The notes: generated by a model not told the origin, from the letters alone. A stretch of 32,129 nt of DNA from Sphaerisporangium rufum (GCF_016863395.1 NZ_BOOU01000108.1:1-32129), one strand, 5' to 3'; counted from the first letter of the stretch, positions 24,601-32,062 are shown. Made by a program: numbers and translations.

Positions 24601-25407
24601 ATGACACGCCTGGTGGGCGCGGCCGAGCTGGCCCCGGCGGGCTACGCGTTCGAGGTACGGGCGGCCGGCCTGCGGTTACAGGCGGGCCGGCGGACGGTCG
24701 TCGACGGGCTGGACCTGTCGCTCGGCACGGGGGTGCACGGGCTGCTCGGGCCGAACGGCGCCGGCAAGACCACGCTGATCCGCGCGCTGGCAACCGTACT
24801 GCGCCCGGCGGGCGGGACCCTCGAAGTGCTCGGCCGGCCGGCGACCGGCCGCACCGGCCTGCGTGAGCCGCGCCGCCGGATCGGCTACCTGCCGCAGGAG
24901 TTCGGCTACTACCGGCGGTTCACCGTCCGGGAGTTCGTCGAGTACATGGCCTGGCTCAAGGAGGTGCCCGGCGCGGACGTCCCGGCGGCCACCCAGCGCG
25001 CCATCGACCGGGTCGGCCTGGCCGACCGGGCCGACCATCGGATGAAGACCCTGTCCGGCGGCATGCTGCGCCGGGCCGGGATCGCGCAGGCGATCGTCAA
25101 CGACCCGGTCCTCCTGCTGCTCGACGAGCCGACCGTCGGGCTCGACCCGGCGCAACGGGTGCGCCTGCGCGAGCTGCTCCAGACGCTGGGCGCCGACACG
25201 TGCGTGGTGGTGTCGACGCACCTGGTGGAGGACGTGGCGGCGGCGTGCACCGGCGTCCTGCTCATGGCGGACGGCCGGCTGGTGTTCCAGGGCACCCCAG
25301 CGGAGATCGCCGCGGCGGGCGGCCCGGAGCATCCCGGCGACAGCCCGATCGAACGCGGGTACGCGGCGCTGCTCGCCCGTCCGGAGCCGGCCGGAGGCAC
25401 CTGGTGA
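24601..25407 (+). CDS. ABC transporter ATP-binding protein
   Basis: The protein has 268 residues. Walker A is GPNGAGKT at 50-57, the Q-loop is YLPQEFG (Gln99), the signature is LSGGM at 151-155, Walker B is LLLLDEP followed by TVGLDP, and the switch histidine is His207 in VSTHLVED. The sequence is typical of ABC-2 type exporter ATPases. AAGGAG lies 8 bases before ATG 24601; another ATG five bases upstream is out of frame. The stop overlaps the start of the permease gene as GTGA, with GGAGG inside the ATPase 3' end. It powers the two membrane proteins encoded downstream; the substrate is unknown. Confidence 0.93.
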   Translation: MTRLVGAAELAPAGYAFEVRAAGLRLQAGRRTVVDGLDLSLGTGVHGLLGPNGAGKTTLIRALATVLRPAGGTLEVLGRPATGRTGLREPRRRIGYLPQEFGYYRRFTVREFVEYMAWLKEVPGADVPAATQRAIDRVGLADRADHRMKTLSGGMLRRAGIAQAIVNDPVLLLLDEPTVGLDPAQRVRLRELLQTLGADTCVVVSTHLVEDVAAACTGVLLMADGRLVFQGTPAEIAAAGGPEHPGDSPIERGYAALLARPEPAGGTW

Positions 25408-26786
25408 ACGGCCGGATACTGCGCGTCGAACTGCGCCGGTCGATCGCCCTGTGGAGCGGCGCCCTGCTGGTGGTCCTCACACTGGGCTTCCTCTACCTGC
25501 TTCCCGGCCCGTGGGCGAGAGGCGACCTCAGGTGGACGGCGCAGTGGACGCCGAGCGCCTGGTGGATCCGCGGCCAGATCAACTTCGTCTGGCCGCTCGC
25601 CGTCGGGGCGGGCGCGTTGCAGGGCCTGCGCGACGCCCGCTCCCGGACCGGAGAGCTGTTCGCGTCCACGCCACGTCCGCCCTGGCACCGCGCGGCGGCC
25701 GTCGCCGGCGCCCTGGCGGTCGCGATGGCCCTGACCTACCTGCTGCTCACGCTGGCCGGGGGCGGGTCCGTGATGATGCACGGCGGCCCGTTCCACCTCG
25801 GCTGGACGCCGATCGCCGCGGTCGGCGTGCTGGCCCTGGTCGCCGCCGCCTGGTTCGGCCAGGGCGTCGCCCGGACGATCCCGTCCGTGCTGACCCCGCC
25901 GGTGCTCGCCGTGCTGACGCTGATCTTCCTGTGGGTCATGCTGGCGAGTGACACCGGCGCGGTGCTGGAGGGGAGACTGCCGTACCAGGTCACCCTGCTC
26001 TCCCCCGCGCTGCACACATTGCACTCCGAGTTCCTCACCACGGCGGGAGGTCTCGATCTCGGCCAGGCCATCTGGCTGCTCGGGCTGGGCGCGACCGGTC
26101 TGTGCCTGCTGGTCGCGGGCAGCGGCCGGACCCGGCTGCTCGCAGCGGTACCGGTGGCGCTCGGCGCGCTGCTCGCGCTGCCGATCCTGCCCGCCGGCCC
26201 GGCCCAGGCGTACGTGCCCGACCCGGCGGTGACGGTCCCGGTCTGTGCGGGGCCGGTCTGCGTGACCCGGCTGCACCAGGACCGCCTCGCCATGCTGGCC
26301 GGCCCGGCCCGGCAGGCGCTCGGGCTGCTGGCCCGGCTGCCGGACGCGCCCACCTCGGTACGCGAGCAGACCGGCACGCCGTCGAGCCGTACCCGGCCGG
26401 CGGCCGACCCGGCGGTGATCCCGGTCGACTTCGACGCCGCGGACTTCGACGGCGCCTCGGGGGTCGCGCTGCGGGACGCCCTGCTCGCCGGGGCCGGCGC
26501 GCCGCCGTGTCACGACCCGTACCTGAGCCCGGTCGAGCCGGAGACGCTGTTCCGCGAGCTGGCGGGCCGGGCCGTCGCCGCCGCCTGGTTCACCGGCGAG
26601 TTGCGCCCGTACCGGGCGGTGCCGTGGAGCCAGGGAGAGATCGACCGGCTGGCCCGGCCGGCGTACGCCGCGCTGCGCGCGCTGCCGGCCGCCGAGCAGC
26701 GCACCCGGATGGCGGCGCTGCGCGCGGCGGCGCTCTCCTGCGAGGGAGACCTGCTGCGCGTACTGGCGGGGGGTGGCACCGAATGA
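25404..26786 (+). CDS. ABC transporter permease with large C-terminal domain
   Basis: The protein has 460 residues from GTG 25404, with GGAGG 6 bases upstream and a GTGA overlap with the ATPase gene. There are about seven membrane segments between residues 12 and 266: ALWSGALLVVLTLGFLYLLP, VWPLAVGAGALQGL, AAAVAGALAVAMALTYLLLT, IAAVGVLALVAAAWFG, VLAVLTLIFLWVML, IWLLGLGATGLCLLVAG and LLAAVPVALGALLALPIL. After the last segment comes a hydrophilic domain of about 190 residues beginning VPVCAGPVCVTRLHQDR, with a Cys pair and a later CHDPYLSP. Similar permeases with this tail occur beside ATPase and sigma genes in actinomycetes; I know no function for the tail. Its side of the membrane is not certain. 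Confidence 0.82.
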   Translation: MNGRILRVELRRSIALWSGALLVVLTLGFLYLLPGPWARGDLRWTAQWTPSAWWIRGQINFVWPLAVGAGALQGLRDARSRTGELFASTPRPPWHRAAAVAGALAVAMALTYLLLTLAGGGSVMMHGGPFHLGWTPIAAVGVLALVAAAWFGQGVARTIPSVLTPPVLAVLTLIFLWVMLASDTGAVLEGRLPYQVTLLSPALHTLHSEFLTTAGGLDLGQAIWLLGLGATGLCLLVAGSGRTRLLAAVPVALGALLALPILPAGPAQAYVPDPAVTVPVCAGPVCVTRLHQDRLAMLAGPARQALGLLARLPDAPTSVREQTGTPSSRTRPAADPAVIPVDFDAADFDGASGVALRDALLAGAGAPPCHDPYLSPVEPETLFRELAGRAVAAAWFTGELRPYRAVPWSQGEIDRLARPAYAALRALPAAEQRTRMAALRAAALSCEGDLLRVLAGGGTE

Positions 26787-27514
26787 CCCGGCGTACAGGT
26801 CACCCCGACGGTGGCCCGCCGCCGGCGGCCCGCCCGGCGGGCTCCCCTGATCGCAGCCCGGCATCGTCCCCCGAGCGGAGGGGTGCAACCGCTCGCGGCC
26901 CGGCGTCGTCCCCGGGCGGGCGGCCCGCCGGGCCCGCGCCGGGCCGGCGGTTCCCGGCACGATGGCCCTGGCTGTACGCGCGGTCCCGGCGGGTGCCCGC
27001 GTCGCTGGCGCTGGCGTCGGCCGGTACCGCCGCCATCGGGCTGCTCGCCGGCGGCGGACCGGCCGACCCGCGGCTCGCGGCGCTGCCGCAACTGCTGGTC
27101 GTGCTGGCGGCCTCGGCCGGGCTGAGCGGCCAGGAGCCGGCGCTGGACCGGGCCGCCGCCATCCGCTGGGCGCCCCGCCGCGCGCTGCACGTCGTGCTCG
27201 CCGGCCTGCTGGCCGCGGCGACGCTGCCGGTGCTGCAGGCGCTCGGCGGCCAGCCGATCACTGCCGGCTTCGCGGCCCGCAACGCCGCCGGGCTCGCCGG
27301 GCTGGCCGCCCTCGGCGCGGCGGCGGCCGGCGGGACGTACGCCTGGACGCCGCCGTTCGGCTGGTTCACCGTGGCGTTCTTCACCCCGCCGGTGAACGCG
27401 CCGGTGCTCACCTGGATGCTGCTCCCGCCGGGTGACCACGCCGCCGCCTGGACGGCCGGCGCCCTGGCCGCCGGCGGCCTCCTCTACTACGCCGCCGCGG
27501 GCCCCCGCCGGTGA
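26783..27514 (+). CDS. Second membrane component of the ABC operon
   Basis: The protein has 243 residues from ATG 26783, which overlaps the permease stop (ATGA). The longer frame starting inside the permease is ignored. The first 70 residues are Pro/Gly/Arg-rich and probably disordered in the cytoplasm. About five membrane segments follow: ASLALASAGTAAIGLLAGG, LAALPQLLVVLAASAGLSG, HVVLAGLLAAATLPVLQAL, AAGLAGLAALGAAAAGG and a C-terminal WTAGALAAGGLLYYAA. The segment PPFGWFTVAFFTPPVNAPVL contains conserved-looking prolines. It is not recognised as a named family. Its position as the last gene of a coupled operon suggests a partner of the preceding permease. Confidence 0.78.
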   Translation: MTRRTGHPDGGPPPAARPAGSPDRSPASSPERRGATARGPASSPGGRPAGPAPGRRFPARWPWLYARSRRVPASLALASAGTAAIGLLAGGGPADPRLAALPQLLVVLAASAGLSGQEPALDRAAAIRWAPRRALHVVLAGLLAAATLPVLQALGGQPITAGFAARNAAGLAGLAALGAAAAGGTYAWTPPFGWFTVAFFTPPVNAPVLTWMLLPPGDHAAAWTAGALAAGGLLYYAAAGPRR

Positions 27515-27688
27515 ACCTCCACGGCACCGCGGCACGCGGCCCGTCGCACCAGTCCGGCGGGCGCCCGGGTCCCTGGCGGAGGAAGGTCTCCCTCGACATC
27601 CCGGGCGGAGCCGGGAGGCGGCACAGAGTTCGGATGACTGCGCCATTCGATTCCTCATCCTGTTCATCGGAGAACCCGAAACGTGATG

Positions 27689-27703
27689 GGATGCCAGGTA
27701 TCC
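27689..27703 (+). promoter_or_regulatory. Candidate operator GGATGCCAGGTATCC before the GH95 gene
   Basis: This 15-bp imperfect palindrome (13 of 15 positions symmetric, counting the centre) lies 88 bases before ATG 27791. Its form suits a dimeric sugar-responsive regulator. No such regulator gene is adjacent in this window. Confidence 0.3.
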
Positions 27704-27790
27704 GCCGGAAGAGGCATCGGCGGCGACCACCACGCCGCCGCAGGTGATCCGATGACCGGTGACCTCGCGGCCGACCGGCGAAGGGAATTC

Positions 27791-30097
27791 ATGTCCGCCA
27801 CGCTCTGGTACCGGCGTCCGGCCGGGACATGGACGGAGGCGTTGCCGGTCGGCAACGGGCGGCTCGGCGCCATGGTCTTCGGCGACCCGCGCGCCGAGCG
27901 CATCGGGCTCAACGCCGACACCTTCTGGTCCGGCGGGCCGCACGGGTCCGGCGTGACCGGCGGGCCGGCGGCGCTGGCCGAGGTGCGCCGGCTGCTGCTC
28001 GCCGAGAACGACCGGCTCGCCGCCGGCGACGCGGCGCGGGCGCTGCAGGGTCCGGAGAGCGAGTCCTACCAGCCGGTGGGCGACCTGCTGCTGGCCTGCG
28101 ACGCCCCCGCCGAACCGGCCGGCGGCTACCGCCGCGAGCTCGACCTGGACCGGGGCGTCGCGGTCACCGTCGCCGGCGGGGTCACCACCGAAGTGCTCGC
28201 CTCCGCGCCGGACGGGCTGCTGCTCGTCCGGGTCACCGCGCCGGCCCCGCTCACCCTGCGCGCCCGGCTGCGCGCCCCGCACCCCGGCACGGCCGTCACC
28301 GTGGCCGGCGACCGCACCCTCGTCCTCACCACCCGGGCCCCGGCGCACGTCGAACCGCACGGGGAGGTGCCGGAACCGGTGGTCTACCGCGACGATGCCG
28401 GCATGCTCGCGGCGGTGGCGGTCCGCGCCTGGACCGGCGACGGCGCCGTCACCGTGACCGGCGAGGAGCTGGCCGTCACCGGCACCACCTCGGTCACCCT
28501 GGCGGTGGCCGTGGAGACCTCCTTCCGCGGCTGGGACCGGGCCCCCGGGAACGACCCCGGCGAGCCGGTCGCCCGCTGCCTGGCCACGCTCGACGCGGCG
28601 GCGGCGTACTCGCCGGCGGAGCTGGTGCGGCGGCACGTGGCCGACCATGCGGCGCTGTTCTCCCGGGTCTCGCTGCGCCTCGCCCCGGACGCAGGGGCGC
28701 CGGCCGCGGACGAGTTGCCCACCGACGAGCGGCTCGCCGCCGTCCGGGCCGGCGCGGACGACCCCGGCCTGGCCGCGCTGCTGTTCGCCTACGGCCGGTA
28801 CCTGCTGATCGCCTGCTCGCGGCCCGGCACCCAGGCCGCCGGGTTGCAGGGCGTCTGGAACCAGGACGTGCGGCCGCCGTGGACCGCCGGCTACACCACC
28901 AACATCAACCTGCAGATGAACTACTGGCCCGCGGAGACCACCGACCTCGCCGAATGCCACCTCCCGCTGGCCGGCCTGGTCGAAGAGCTCGCCGAGTCGG
29001 GGGCGCGCACCGCGCGCGAGGTGTACGACTGCGCGGGGTGGACCGTCCACCACAACACCGACCTGTGGCGGACGACGTGGCCGGTGCCGGGCGACCCGAT
29101 GTGGTCGATCTGGCCGATGGGCGGCGCCTGGCTGGCCCGCCACCTGGTCGAGCCCGCCGAGTTCGCCGATGACGACGGCCCGCGGCCGGCGCGGGCGTGG
29201 CCGGCGGTGCGCGGCGCGGCGGAGTTCCTGCTGGCCAACCTGGTCCAGGACGCCGCGGGCCGGCTGGTCACCGCGCCGTCCACCTCACCGGAGAACGTCT
29301 ACCTGGACGAGCGCGGCCGGACGGTCTCGGTGGACGTCGCCGCCACCATGGACCGGTGGCTGGTCCGGGAGCTGTTCGGCTCCGCCGCCGGCCTGGCCGC
29401 GCGGGCCGGGGACGCGGCGTTCGCCGGGCGGGTGCGGGACGCGCTCGCCCGGGTTCCCGAGCCGGAGATCGGCCCGGACGGCCGGCTGCTGGAGTGGTCG
29501 CGGCCGTTCACCGAGGCCGAACCCGGCCACCGCCACCTCTCCCACCTGTACGGACTGTTCCCCGGCACGGCGATCGACCCGGACACCACTCCCGGCCTGG
29601 CCGCCGCCGCCCGCAGGTCCCTTGCGGCCCGGCTGGCGGCCGGGGGCGGTGGCACCGGGTGGAGCAGCGCCTGGGTCATCTGCCTGTGGGCCCGGCTCCG
29701 GGACGGCGCCCGGGCCGCGGCGGGCGTGCGCGAGTCGCTGTGCGAGCACACCGCGCCGAACCTGATGGGCCTGCACCCGCCGCGGATCTTCCAGATCGAC
29801 GGGAACCTGGGGTTCACCGCGGGGGTCGCCGAGATGCTGCTGCAGAGCCACACCGGCGTGCTGCGGCTGCTCCCCGCGCTGCCGCCCGGGTGGCCGGCCG
29901 GCTCGGTCACCGGACTGCGCGCCCGCGGGCCGGTCCGGGTCGACCTGGACTGGTTCGGCGGCCGCCTCACCCGGGCCGCCTTCACCGCCGGCCGCGACCG
30001 CAGCGTCCGGCTCGCCTACCCCGCCGGGATGACCGGCCCGGCCGAACTCCACCTCACCGCCGATGAGCCCGCGGTGCTCACCTTCGATCCCCGCTGA
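27791..30097 (+). CDS. Glycoside hydrolase family 95, alpha-L-fucosidase-like, cytoplasmic
   Basis: The protein has 768 residues from ATG 27791, just before LWYRRPAGTWTEALPVGNGR, where homologues usually begin. Upstream in-frame ATGs at 27683 and 27752 add unrelated sequence. AAGGGA lies 4 bases before the chosen ATG. GH95 inverting fucosidases use an Asn-activated water and a Glu general acid. The corresponding residues are present: Asn371 and Asn373 in TTNINLQMNYWP, Glu501 in TAPSTSPEN and Asp670 in FQIDGNLG, matching N421, N423, E566 and D766 of Bifidobacterium bifidum AfcA. No signal peptide is seen, so the enzyme acts inside the cell or leaves by lysis. It may cleave alpha-1,2-fucose or, as some GH95 members do, alpha-galactose from plant glycans. 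It is a single-gene unit with its own upstream palindrome and a downstream hairpin. Confidence 0.92.
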   Translation: MSATLWYRRPAGTWTEALPVGNGRLGAMVFGDPRAERIGLNADTFWSGGPHGSGVTGGPAALAEVRRLLLAENDRLAAGDAARALQGPESESYQPVGDLLLACDAPAEPAGGYRRELDLDRGVAVTVAGGVTTEVLASAPDGLLLVRVTAPAPLTLRARLRAPHPGTAVTVAGDRTLVLTTRAPAHVEPHGEVPEPVVYRDDAGMLAAVAVRAWTGDGAVTVTGEELAVTGTTSVTLAVAVETSFRGWDRAPGNDPGEPVARCLATLDAAAAYSPAELVRRHVADHAALFSRVSLRLAPDAGAPAADELPTDERLAAVRAGADDPGLAALLFAYGRYLLIACSRPGTQAAGLQGVWNQDVRPPWTAGYTTNINLQMNYWPAETTDLAECHLPLAGLVEELAESGARTAREVYDCAGWTVHHNTDLWRTTWPVPGDPMWSIWPMGGAWLARHLVEPAEFADDDGPRPARAWPAVRGAAEFLLANLVQDAAGRLVTAPSTSPENVYLDERGRTVSVDVAATMDRWLVRELFGSAAGLAARAGDAAFAGRVRDALARVPEPEIGPDGRLLEWSRPFTEAEPGHRHLSHLYGLFPGTAIDPDTTPGLAAAARRSLAARLAAGGGGTGWSSAWVICLWARLRDGARAAAGVRESLCEHTAPNLMGLHPPRIFQIDGNLGFTAGVAEMLLQSHTGVLRLLPALPPGWPAGSVTGLRARGPVRVDLDWFGGRLTRAAFTAGRDRSVRLAYPAGMTGPAELHLTADEPAVLTFDPR

Positions 30098-30106
30098 GCC
30101 CGGACG

Positions 30107-30124
30107 CCGGCCACCACCGGCCGG
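30107..30124 (+). terminator. Hairpin after the GH95 gene
   Basis: CCGGCC-ACCACC-GGCCGG has a perfect 6-bp stem and begins 10 bases after the stop. It lies between convergent genes. No T-tract is present. Confidence 0.4.
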
Positions 30125-30223
30125 ACGCCGTCGCCACCCTCCACCACCGCTCTCCGGCGCCGCCGTTCTCTGACGCCGCTCCTCAGTGCCGGCCCGCGGC
30201 TCGCCTTCGCCGCCGGCCGGATG

Positions 30224-30541
30224 TCAACGCTGGTACGGCCCGGGAGCCTGCTGCCCCTGCGGGTGCGGCGGTTGCGGAGCGCCGTAGCCCGGCTGCTGCG
30301 GATAGCCCTGGTACGGCGGCTGCTGCACCGGACCGGGCAACGGGTACGGCCCCGGCCGGGTGCTCTCCCGCCGCTCCGCGGTGGCGCACGCCGCCGCGGC
30401 CACCATCAGCCCGATCCCGCCCAGCACCGCGATCTGCGCCCGCTGCAGGTCGACAGGATCGTCATCGGTCAGCCCGCCGCCCACCCCGAGGAACAGCAGG
30501 ATGGAGCCGAACATGAGAAAGATGATGCGCCCAGCAGTCAT
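30224..30541 (-). CDS. Small two-helix membrane protein with Pro/Gln/Tyr-rich tail
   Basis: The protein has 105 residues from ATG 30541. The longer open frame upstream is rejected because a TACAAT -10 box lies between. Two membrane segments are visible: GRIIFLMFGSILLFLGVGGG (about 4-23) and IAVLGGIGLMVAAAACA (about 38-54). The tail, about 60-105, is low-complexity with QQPPYQGYPQQPGYGAPQPP, disordered and cytoplasmic or external depending on topology. Such PGY/QPP-rich small membrane proteins are common in actinomycetes and their function is unknown. It is divergent from the ribbon-helix-helix gene and convergent with the GH95 gene. Confidence 0.7.
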   Translation of the reverse strand: MTAGRIIFLMFGSILLFLGVGGGLTDDDPVDLQRAQIAVLGGIGLMVAAAACATAERRESTRPGPYPLPGPVQQPPYQGYPQQPGYGAPQPPHPQGQQAPGPYQR

Positions 30542-30547
30542 GACCGA

Positions 30548-30553
30548 ATTGTA
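30548..30553 (-). promoter_or_regulatory. Leaderless -10 box TACAAT for the small membrane protein
   Basis: On the minus strand TACAAT is followed by TCGGTC and the ATG at 30541. This is the best match to TATAAT in the window among the leaderless candidates. The gene has no Shine-Dalgarno site. Confidence 0.6.
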
Positions 30554-30687
30554 GGGATAATCACCGATCCAGCGGCTCGTTCCCCCGAACAGCAAGTAGA
30601 GACGTCCCGGCGCTCGCGACGCCATCGCAGGCCGGACATGGCCACGATGAGACAGGCCTCCCGGAGGCTTCCATCAGGATCGCTCGG

Positions 30688-30693
30688 TACGAT
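30688..30693 (+). promoter_or_regulatory. Leaderless -10 box TACGAT for the ribbon-helix-helix gene
   Basis: TACGAT is followed by TTTAGGC (7 bases) and the ATG at 30701. No Shine-Dalgarno site is present. It rules out the much longer frame that starts at 30221. Confidence 0.5.
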
Positions 30694-30700
30694 TTTAGGC

Positions 30701-30991
30701 ATGAGCGGGGGCAGGAAGGCCCGGATCACGATCACCGTGGATCCCGACGTTCTCGAGTACGCGGAGCATCTCGTCGCGGCAGGGAAGGCCACCGGCGTCG
30801 CGGCCGTCTTCAACGACGCCATCGCGAAAAAGCGCGTCACCGACCACCGTGCGCTCGCCCTGTTGCGCGAGCGTGCCCGCCAAGCCGACCCCGCCCGAGT
30901 GTCCCGGATGATGCGACACGTGAACCGCCAACTCACCGAGCACGGCTTCTCAGCACTCCGCCCGGATCGGGCACTCCCTGCCGACCGCTGA
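30701..30991 (+). CDS. Ribbon-helix-helix protein, antitoxin-like
   Basis: The protein has 96 residues. Residues about 5-40 (KARITITVDPDVLEYAEHLV, then AAGKATGVAAVFNDAI) match a ribbon-helix-helix DNA-binding domain of the CopG/VapB-like antitoxin type. The C-terminal helices (RALALLRERARQADPARVSR, then MMRHVNRQL) would bind a toxin in such families. No PIN, RelE or MazF gene is adjacent on either side. It is therefore an orphan antitoxin or a plain repressor. It converges on the SRPBCC gene with a 15-bp gap. Confidence 0.7.
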   Translation: MSGGRKARITITVDPDVLEYAEHLVAAGKATGVAAVFNDAIAKKRVTDHRALALLRERARQADPARVSRMMRHVNRQLTEHGFSALRPDRALPADR

Positions 30992-31006
30992 GGCGTGGCC
31001 GGAAGG

Positions 31007-31510
31007 CTAGGAACGGGCGGGGGACAGCCCGTCGTAGTAGGGCTTCATTTCGGGGTAGTAGTCGCCGAAGTCGGGGGTGGCCGAGCCGTCCCGCGCGGCC
31101 ACGAGCTTGTCGAGGTAGTACTCCCAGCCCGGGCCGACCTCACCGATGCCGTCCTCGGTGTCCAGGTGCTGGGTGAACCGGAGCTCCGTCACACCGTCCA
31201 CCTCCGACAGCAGCAGCTCGAGCCGCCAGACACCGCTCTCGTCCGCCATCGACAGGGCCAGCCGGCGCGGCGGCTCGCAGGCGTCGATGCGCGCCTCCGA
31301 CCATGGTGTCCCCTCCTCGAACGCCAGCTGCACCTTCACCGTCCGCCCGGGACCGGCGTCGCCCTCCCACGGGCCGTACCAGCGCGCGGTGCGCTCGGAT
31401 TCGGTGATGCTCGCCCACACATCGTCGGCGGACGCGCGGAACGTCCGGTTGAGTACCAGGTCAAGACCGCTGCCGGTGTCGAGCAGCCGTCCGGTGGGGG
31501 TTCGGGTCAT
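31007..31510 (-). CDS. SRPBCC/AHSA1-type START-fold protein
   Basis: The protein has 167 residues from ATG 31510, with GGAG 8 bases upstream. The start overlaps the ArsR stop (ATGA); the longer frame upstream lies inside the ArsR gene. The fold motifs are LDLVLNRTFRASADDVWASI, TARWYGPWEG, VKVQLAFEEG, ARIDACEPPRRLALSMADES, LELLLSEVDGVTELRFTQHL and GPGWEYYLDKLVAARDG. This is the Activator-of-Hsp90 homologue 1-like group, which binds a hydrophobic ligand in a cavity; many members have no known substrate. Pairing with an ArsR regulator in one operon is very common. It ends 15 bp from the convergent ribbon-helix-helix gene. Confidence 0.88.
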   Translation of the reverse strand: MTRTPTGRLLDTGSGLDLVLNRTFRASADDVWASITESERTARWYGPWEGDAGPGRTVKVQLAFEEGTPWSEARIDACEPPRRLALSMADESGVWRLELLLSEVDGVTELRFTQHLDTEDGIGEVGPGWEYYLDKLVAARDGSATPDFGDYYPEMKPYYDGLSPARS

Positions 31511-31887
31511 GCGATGTTCTCCTGGTTCTCGTCGTTCTTCGCTTGCCGTTCGGCCACCGCATCGCGGGCACGGCCGCGGCGGGTCCGGTAGACCTCGGTC
31601 TCCAGCGCGTCCAGGCGCCGCTCCCAGCCGGCGGGCGCGGCGAACTGGGCCAGCCATCCGGCCAGCTCGGCGAACCGCTCCGCCCGCAGCAGGTAGAACC
31701 GCCGGCGGCCGACCAGCTCGTCGGCGACCAGCCCGCTCTCCCGCAGGACGCGCAGGTGGCGGCTCACGGCGGGCCTGCTGATCGCGAACCGCTCGGCGAT
31801 CTCGCCGGCCGGCAGCCGCTCCTCGCGCAGCATCACCAGGATCCGCCGCCGCACCGGATCCGCGATCGCCCCCGCCACTTCGTCCAC
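31507..31887 (-). CDS. ArsR-family winged-helix repressor
   Basis: The protein has 126 residues from GTG 31887. An ATG at 31905 would add six residues, but a TACGCT -10 box sits 6 bases before the GTG and homologues start close to DEVAGAIADPVRRRILVML. The helix-turn-helix is LPAGEIAERFAISRPAVSRH followed by LRVLRESGLVADELVGRRRF, typical of the non-metal ArsR group linked to SRPBCC proteins. No cysteine is present, so it is not a classical metal sensor. The charged C-terminal helix ends in AKNDENQENIA. It overlaps the SRPBCC gene, and an inverted repeat over its promoter suggests self-repression. Confidence 0.88.
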   Translation of the reverse strand: MDEVAGAIADPVRRRILVMLREERLPAGEIAERFAISRPAVSRHLRVLRESGLVADELVGRRRFYLLRAERFAELAGWLAQFAAPAGWERRLDALETEVYRTRRGRARDAVAERQAKNDENQENIA

Positions 31888-31893
31888 AGCAAA

Positions 31894-31913
31894 AGCGTAA
31901 CCCATAGGTTACG
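31894..31913 (-). promoter_or_regulatory. ArsR operator overlapping a leaderless -10 box
   Basis: CGTAACC-CATA-GGTTACG (31896-31913) is a perfect 7-bp-arm inverted repeat. On the minus strand TACGCT at 31894-31899 shares its edge and is followed by 6 bases and the GTG at 31887. A repressor bound here would block the promoter of its own operon. Confidence 0.65.
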
Positions 31914-31931
31914 GATTACGCCACCCCTGTT

Positions 31932-31945
31932 TTCGGACGTCCGAA
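31932..31945. promoter_or_regulatory. 14-bp perfect palindrome upstream of the ArsR gene
   Basis: TTCGGAC-GTCCGAA is a perfect 7+7 palindrome, about 45 bases before the ArsR start and near its expected -35 region. It may be a second operator for ArsR or for another regulator. Confidence 0.4.
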
Positions 31946-31958
31946 TGGGATGCGCCAT

Positions 31959-31988
31959 CCGGCGCCGTCAGGACCCTGACGGCGCCGG
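31959..31988. terminator. Perfect 13-bp stem-loop
   Basis: CCGGCGCCGTCAG pairs with CTGACGGCGCCGG around a GACC loop. The symmetry allows it to act in both directions. It lies between the ArsR promoter region and the gene at the right edge. No T-tract follows. Confidence 0.5.
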
Positions 31989-32062
31989 CGGGCCGGCCAC
32001 CGCGCCGGAGCGAGCGGACGAGTGAGCGCCAGCTCGCCGCCACCAGGTGCGCGGACAGCAGA

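Noticed and set aside
26510-29143. 877-aa minus-strand open frame
   Set aside because: It is antisense to the end of the ABC operon and to GH95, and has no recognisable domain. The opposite strand carries clear catalytic motifs.
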